Assembly (NCBI GenBank): GCA_037176845.1
Contig: JAYKXP010000045.1
Span: forward strand, 124,001 to 188,000
Length of the DNA: 64,000 bases
Direction: 5' to 3'
Source of the DNA: Paramarasmius palmivorus
Lineage: Eukaryota; Basidiomycota; Agaricomycetes; Agaricales; Marasmiaceae
This document shows positions 58,352 to 64,000 of this stretch, piece by piece. Under the pieces are notes generated by a model that worked only from the letters and a program-made list of their open reading frames with translations, made no database searches and had not been told where the DNA came from. A program made the position numbers and the translations under genes. Each line of letters begins with the position of its first letter. Within the stretch, counting starts at the first letter, position 1.

Positions 58352-59512
58352 ATGTACTTTCCTCTAATCAGTTCTCGTGCTACGACTCTCGAACGTCGAA
58401 AAGGTGGCGGAGGCGGAGGTGGAGGTGGAGGTGGAGGTGGTCGAAGTGGTGGTAGCAGTGGCGGCCGAAGTGGTAGCAGTGGTGGCCGAAGTGGTGGTAA
58501 CAGCGGGGGAAACAGTGGTGGTCGAAGTGGAGGAAACAGTGGGGGTTCGACAAGTGGTGGTGGTAGCACGAGCTCTGGATCCCGAAGCTCGCCTATCTCT
58601 GTCGGTGGAACTTCACGGTCTGTTTCGTCGTCCAGTAGAGGTGGTGGAACGCCTTCCAACATACCTTCGGGACAGATGTTTGCTGGACGACCGGTTGGGG
58701 GAGGAACTAGAGACCAAGTTTATGGGTCTAGGTAAGATAACCTAAGCACGTCCATCAACGCCGAGCTGACCTACACATACTATTAGGCAATATGGTAGCG
58801 GATACCCCGGTGTGAACGGTAGAGGTGTTGCAGGTCGAGGATTTCCATTCTTTTTCTGGCCTGTAGCCTGGGGTGGTGCTGCTGGTGCAGGGACTGGAGC
58901 TTACTTGCACAACCATGAGGTATTGTCTATCGCTACCCTGACTTCAAATCGAGTTTTGACTCTCCTTTCTAGTATGGCCGCCCCGACAACTCTAGCCGGC
59001 CAGGAGGACCCCTTTACACTACATCGTTTTCCTCCAACTCCTCTGCAACCAACCGATCCACATTCCACCTTCTTGCCGACAACACCACCGTTACCAACCT
59101 CGCTGATATCATTGACGAGCGCTGTGCATCGTTCTTGAATAGCACTAACTCGTCTACGCCCATCGCCTTTAACGAAAATGCAACCAACGCACCCAAGCCT
59201 GAGAGCGCCATCCAATACTACCGTGCTAGCAGTGTTGTGTTGACGCTCGATGGCTACAACAACTCGGCAGTCTTCTCGGAAGACGAGAAGGCACAAGATA
59301 CTCCATTGCCCACCAACCTTGATACCGGTCTTCTTGACTGTCTAAACAAGACAATTGGGGGGAACGTTCCTCTTGTGGAGGCATCGACTACCTCTGGTAG
59401 TAGTGCTTCTGGTGGCTCTTTCAATGATGCAGTTGGACTGGGTGCGCATGGAGGTAGCACGCTAGCGCTTGTGCTGGTTCTGGGGCATCTACTATCTCAT
59501 ATTATGATTTAG
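58352..59512 (+). CDS. Glycine-rich membrane protein (copy 1)
   Basis: Three exons (58352-58731, 58787-58919, 58973-59512) give about 350 residues. It starts MYFPLISSRATTLERR, then a long Gly/Ser/Arg tract (GGGGGGG, SGGRSGG repeats). A hydrophobic, Trp-containing module follows (GFPFFFWPVAWGGAAGAGTG), then AYLHNHEYGRP and a domain with many N-glycosylation sequons (NSS, NST, NAT). A conserved block is SAIQYYRASSVVLTLDGYNN. The C-terminus is hydrophobic (STLALVLVLGHLLSHIMI), like a GPI or tail signal. No N-terminal signal peptide is seen. Family function is unknown; I recall similar uncharacterised basidiomycete proteins. Confidence 0.8.
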
Positions 59513-59618
59513 AACCTCAGACACTACCCGATTTCACTTACCATACCCCAACATGTAACTATACTACGTACGTCTTCAGTAATGTGAAGTTTGCCATGCA
59601 ATTGGAAGCCAAAAAGGT
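59513..59618. other. Spacer, copy 1 to tRNA-Ser
   Basis: About 100 bp; a TTTTT (minus strand) just beyond the tRNA 3' end would be its Pol III terminator. Confidence 0.6.
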
Positions 59619-59712
59619 CGTCACCTGTGCGATTCGAACACACGCGCTCAAAGAGCAACCGCTATGCTTGGCTAATAGCAGGCGATCCCGTTAACCACTC
59701 CGGCAAAGTGAC
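59619..59712 (-). tRNA. tRNA-Ser (GCU) with 12-nt intron
   Basis: A class II tRNA of 94 nt. Acceptor GTCACTT pairs with AGGTGAC. The anticodon loop gives GCU. An intron of about 12 nt follows position 37, a variable arm GCTC-TTT-GAGC is present, and the T-arm has GTTCGAATC. A T-run follows on the minus strand. Confidence 0.85.
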
Positions 59713-60254
59713 CTGGCGATCCGGTTGCTCCCAGTCCCCACAGCCTGACAACGCGCCATTGCGATTCACCTTCAGTGTATCCGCCCACTTTCTTGAACCG
59801 CTTCCTTCTGACATCCATCATCACCATCACAGTCTAACGTCTAACATCGATACCATTGCATTTCTTCGTCGCTTGTTCGACTCATTCACGATGCTTTTCA
59901 TCAATGATGATCACACGTGAACGGTAGGTTCCACCAATTCTGAGTCGTTGCTAGCTTGCAGAGACACTGAAATTGTTATAGAGTATACCATACTGCCAAC
60001 TGGCAGCGATGTCGACTTTGATAGTCATATTCTCAAGTCATGCCAAGGCGCGCTGGCGTCGATACCTGATTCTTATCAGACCTATGGATGGGATACATAT
60101 ACTCGGGAGTTTTCGCAAAATCTCGACAGCAAACCAGTCCTCGTTTCCCGAGGGAGTGTTTGTAAACTATTGCCTGCGGACTCTTCGAACCTGACCGACA
60201 CGCCTATTCGACGACACCGCTTTCCTTCTCTTGGAGCTCGATTGCACGATAAGG
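59713..60254. other. Intergenic before glycine-rich copy 2
   Basis: No gene is supported; ORFs of about 109 codons in two frames have no motif. Confidence 0.45.
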
Positions 60255-61340
60255 ATGTACTTTCCCTTTATCACTAAACGCGGAACCAAGGCCAGGTCTG
60301 AAAAGGTTCGACGCAAAGGTGGAGGTGGAAAGGGCGGTGGAAGGGGTGGTAGTGGGGGGAAAAGCAGGGGTGGCAGTGGAACCAGTACTGGTGGCGGTAG
60401 AGGTGGAAGTGTTATCTCTGGCCCAGCGGTTTCGGTCGGCGGTTCCAACAGGGTCGCTTCTTCGATGTCCTACGGAGGCGGTCCACCTATATTCATTCCT
60501 TCCGGGGCTCCTTTCGCTGGACGTACATCTGGAGGGGCGAACAGGACTGACGTTTACGGGGATAGGCGAGTTCTATGTCCTTGTTTCTCCCAAACACAGA
60601 TGCTGATTTCCGGTACCATAGGCAATATGGAAGCGGCTACCCTGGTACGACTGGTGCAGGTGTTTCTGGTCGTGGATTTCCCTTTCATTTTTGGCCTATA
60701 GCATGGGGAGCAGCTGCAGGTGTTGGAACAGCAGCTTATCTCCATAACAGTGAAGAAGTGCGTTTCCTAATCCCTTCTCACCTTATTAATTCTCACCCGC
60801 ACATCTTTTGTATAGTACGGACAGCCAAACAATGCAAGCCGCCCCGGTGGATCCCTCTATACCGCTTACTTCGTATCCAAGACCGACACCTCGTGGAGTG
60901 CTACCACTTCCTCGAGGAACGCTCCCACGTCCACGTTCCGTGTGGTCTCAGATGAAAGCACTGTAAAGAGTTTAGTAGGGACTATATTCGATAAATGTCG
61001 CTATTACATGGCGCGAAACTCTCAATCCCAATCCTACACTCCATTTGGCACTATACCGAAGCCCGAGAATGCTATTCAGTATTATCGAGCTAGCAGTGTA
61101 GTTCTGACTTTGGATGGATACAACAACTCTGCCGTCTGGTCGGACGATCGGAATGCTCCGCATACGCCATTGCCGATGAATGTGAGCCAGGGATTGTTGA
61201 CCTGTTTGAACGAGACTATTGGAAAGGACGTACTCTTGGTTCGGCCAAATGGAGTAGGCAGTATCATGACCAGTGGACTGTCACCAAAGCTTGCACTGGC
61301 AGTGGTTCTTATGCGTCTCTTCTTATCGTTCATCACATGA
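60255..61340 (+). CDS. Glycine-rich membrane protein (copy 2)
   Basis: Tandem paralogue of the gene at 58352 with the same three-exon plan (60255-60565, 60622-60757, 60816-61340). The start MYFPFITKRGTK matches copy 1, the Gly tract is shorter, and the hydrophobic module is conserved (GFPFHFWPIAWGAAAGVGTA). AYLHNSEEYGQP and AIQYYRASSVVLTLDGYNN follow, and the C-terminus is again hydrophobic (LALAVVLMRLFLSFIT). The intron 60566-60621 has a GC donor (GCGAGT), while the same intron in copy 1 uses GT (GTAAGA). The Gly tract is the most divergent part. Confidence 0.8.
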
Positions 61341-61500
61341 ATCTTATAGCTATACACCTAAATCATTGTACCATTTCGGATTCCCTGCGACGTGTACTAT
61401 ACTTATTGTCACAAGTTACAACAGCAATAGTATTACATTGAGCCCTTCAAACAGAATGTAGATTTACATAAACGAACGTGGGTCTCATCCACCTTTGTAT
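61341..61500. other. Spacer, convergent to AAA+ gene
   Basis: About 160 bp between two 3' ends; nothing recognised. Confidence 0.6.
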
Positions 61501-64000
61501 TTAGTTTCTACGTTCGGAAGCAAAATCTTCTAAAAACTTTTCTTGTGCTTTGACCACGACGTGGATGTGATCCATCGTCAACGACATATTGCTATCAATA
61601 TAGCATCAGTCGACCGTTATTCATCTGGGCAGGTCCAACTTACGCAGATAGAGCAAGGGCTTGGGCTGTGCGCACAAGGTTCTTGATCGTTCGACCTGTT
61701 GGACCGCTAGCGTGAGTGATCTGTGCCACGGCTAGAAGCAACGGGAGTGTTTACCATTGAAGTTTTTCTCAGCGAGATCCTCGATAGACTTCCTCGGTAT
61801 GACCTTTTCGTTCAAATCGTCGTTCGTGACAAATGGAGAAGCAACGATCTTGTAGCCTGCTAGCTCGAGGAATCTCGACCAAATCAGGTACCTTCCACCT
61901 TTGTTGAGATCCGGATACTTGATAGCTGCGCAGATAGGTAGGTAAGACCAGAGCTTCTATCACTGAAGAGAAAAATGGTTCATACCAATGGAGAAGCGTG
62001 ACAGGAATGCTTCATCGAAGACCTTGATTCGGTTGGTGGTGAGGAAGACCACTCCACGGTGATACTCCAAAACTCTAAGGGCTGCGGAAACGAGGGCATT
62101 GCGTTCAATCTATAGAGAAAAGGTTACAGGTGCCTCTCCGTTGAGAATGCTGATCTATACTGACCTCATGAAGACTTCTTTGTTCAAGGAATACCTGTAA
62201 ACTCATTAGACATGCCTTTGGGTGGGGCAGAATGACTATACATCAGCTTCGTCAATCAGCAAAACTGCATCCCAAGAGGTAGCCAACTAATGTGTCCAAT
62301 GTCAGCGGTGTCTGAAACGAAGGAAAGGAGCTTACGTTGAGGGTATAGTTGAGTTTATCCTCCATCTGCGATGGTTCCCTAGGAAGGTCCGACGAGCCAA
62401 CAACCAAAAGTGGACGCTGAAGAAGCTCGGCAACAGCTTCTGCGGTAAGCGTTTTGCCTGTGCATTCGAGGGTAAGTGGCCGGACGAACAGCTTAGGACA
62501 TCAAACATACCAGTTCCTGGAGGACCATACAGAACGGCGGTCTGCGATGTTTTTGTGAGCAATCTAAAACAACAAAAAAGACAGTAAAACATGCCAATCC
62601 ACCGCCCTTGCGAGCGATTACATCGTTCACCAACACTCCCGATTCCGCAACAGATTTAGTGGTGACCTCGACGAGGCCCTTAATAAGCGTCTACAAGGAA
62701 TACTCAGACAGGATTATCAAGGGAAGGATAATTCGTCAACACGAACCTTGACTTCTGCATCCAATACAAGATGATCCCAAGCTCGCCTGTCGTACTCAAC
62801 AGGTCGTATCGCTTCGAGCGGAAATACAGCCCAATCCTTCTTTGCAAGATTATAACCGTACACCTCAGTTGGAAGGAAGCATAACAAGCAATCATCCAGA
62901 ACGGTGGGATCCCAAGGGGACCAATTGAGGCTTTCTACCGAGGATGAAGGTGAAGCAATAGGTGAAGCAATAGGTGGAGGAGCCATTGGAACTGGCGGTG
63001 GACAAGGTTGAGGCGGCGGAACATACCGGCCCCAGTCGTCATAAGAGTCCCTTCGACGGCGCTTGTCTCGCTTGGAACGACCCATCTGAGTTTGGTCCTT
63101 GAGATAGCCACTGCGGTCGATAACGATTCTGTCACCGTTGCCTGGTAGCCAACGTAAGCGCCGCTTATACATTTGCGAAAGGAAGAGTGATACTCACAAG
63201 TACGATAGTAGATGCCTGCTAGGTCTTTGTATAGTTTGCCGCGCGCTGTATTGACGTCAAAAAAAGTTATAATGCTGCACGGCCATGTTTGCTTACCCGC
63301 TAGCTGCTCACGCTTTTCATCAGTGAGCATTCTGACGTTCAACTTTGAAAGTTCTTGTGTGCCCTGGATATTGAGATAAGTTCCTTGAAAGTGCGAATGG
63401 ACGAAGAGCACATACCGGGAAGGAATAAATTCTTTCGCTGAGTGTCACAGAACCCCAGTGAGATCCCTCCCAATTATACCCATAGCCTTCGATAGACACA
63501 GTATGGAAACCATGTGACTCTCCACTGTATCCGTGATTAGAGAAGTTGAGCGAGGAAACGAGTATGTACTCACGGCGTCATGAAGCTCTCACTAACATTG
63601 ACCTGTGTCACTTTCATCGCGAGCTATAAAATTCTTGTTAGACATGGACAGGAGCTTGCAAGAAAGAAGAACATACATCACCGCCTGGTCTTACAATGGA
63701 AACCTCTTGGCCACGTTCGAAATAGTAGGGTAGAAGGTCGAACTCCATATACCCGTATCTGATGGCACTTGCCAGCCTCTCTGCACTGTAAGAACGGAGT
63801 GAGCAAATGAAACACAGAAGGTACAAGATACCTACGTAGGTTTGAATTTTTCGTCCAGGTATCCGACAAACACACAAAGCTGCTTCTCCAGGTTCTTCAA
63901 GAATTGCTGCATCTCGCTCTTAGGTGTATCTACCAAGCTCCGGTCAGCCCCAAGCGAAACGAAAATCATTAGAGTACTCGCTCTCGTCAACCGTCATATG
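61501..64000 (-). CDS. AAA+ ATPase (5' end outside window)
   Basis: Minus-strand gene whose N-terminus lies beyond the right edge; the stop is at 61501. The N-terminal part resembles the DUF7025-type region of fungal AAA proteins (RMLTDEKREQLAG, LLCFLPTEVYGYNLAKKDW). The AAA core has Walker A split by an intron: GPPGTG ends one exon (around 62520) and KTLTAEA begins the next (around 62450). Walker B (TSWDAVLLIDEAD) follows (around 62255), then the sensor/arginine-finger region (VVFLTTNRIKVFDEAF, around 62030). About ten short introns are needed. It would use ATP to remodel an unknown partner; the C-terminus ends FLEDFASERRN. N-terminal exons near 63.6-64.0 kb are incomplete. Confidence 0.82.

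Noticed and set aside
8555..64000. CRISPR array, bacterial operon or phage-type feature
   Set aside because: No regularly spaced repeats, Shine-Dalgarno sites or prokaryotic gene order were seen; the sequence is clearly eukaryotic.

Overview
The window looks like nuclear DNA of a mushroom-forming basidiomycete (Agaricomycetes). The evidence is genes split by many short introns (about 50-60 bp) that must be spliced to give sensible proteins, intron-bearing nuclear tRNA genes, a 17-exon fungal laccase, a bicupin oxalate decarboxylase, three P450s of one basidiomycete type, a DUF7704-type membrane protein, a GPR1/FUN34/YaaH transporter and GDP-fucose O-fucosyltransferase-like paralogues. All gene models were spliced by eye from reading frame, GT/GC-AG signals and remembered family conservation; no search was run.

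Layout. 1.3-3.8 kb: laccase (+). 4.9-6.8 kb: P450 number 1 (+). 7.0-7.5 kb: short BTB-like protein (-). 7.8-8.3 kb: DUF7704-like membrane protein (+). 8.6-15.5 kb: a cluster of six related small genes, here called A to F. They are built from an Asn/Gly-rich N-terminal motif and/or paired repeats of about 28 residues that open with a GNGNT-like core and close with a G-x-W-x-Y-like core. In B to F each second repeat sits on its own phase-1 exon, and B and F end in a membrane segment. This is the most novel part of the window. 15.5-20.5 kb is gene-poor, with one tRNA-Ile and a 33-bp palindrome. 20.5-22.8 kb: oxalate decarboxylase (+). 23.5 kb: a 250-bp MITE-like element. 24.1-25.7 kb: F-box protein (+). 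25.8-27.5 kb: tRNA-dihydrouridine synthase (-). 28.7-30.9 kb: P450 number 2 (+). 31.0-32.2 kb: a fungal protein resembling alkyladenine glycosylases (+). 32.3-33.2 kb: acetate-transporter-family protein (-). 34.9-35.9 kb: atypical SDR (+). 36.0-37.1 kb: unknown protein (-). 37.4-39.8 kb: repeat-rich, with a TIR element and two decayed tRNA-Lys copies. 39.8-43.6 kb: tandem O-fucosyltransferase-like genes. 43.8-44.2 kb: two tRNA-Lys genes. 45.8-46.5 kb: unknown intronless ORF. 46.9-50.2 kb: P450 number 3, broken by a complete 1.1-kb non-autonomous LTR element with seemingly identical LTRs and a CAAAG target duplication. 50.3 kb: third tRNA-Lys. 51.7-53.2 kb: classical SDR (+). 53.5-54.2 kb: Pro/Tyr-rich protein (-). 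56.5-57.1 kb: MIF/tautomerase-like protein (-). 58.4-61.3 kb: two tandem glycine-rich paralogues with tRNA-Ser between them. 61.5 kb to the right edge: AAA+ ATPase (-, N-terminus outside the window).

Functionally, laccase, oxalate decarboxylase and the P450s fit lignocellulose, oxalate and aromatic metabolism of a wood- or litter-decaying fungus, but nothing shows that they form a co-regulated cluster. GC-AG introns turn up in four genes (five introns). Several transposon-like inverted-repeat elements lie in the intergenic DNA.
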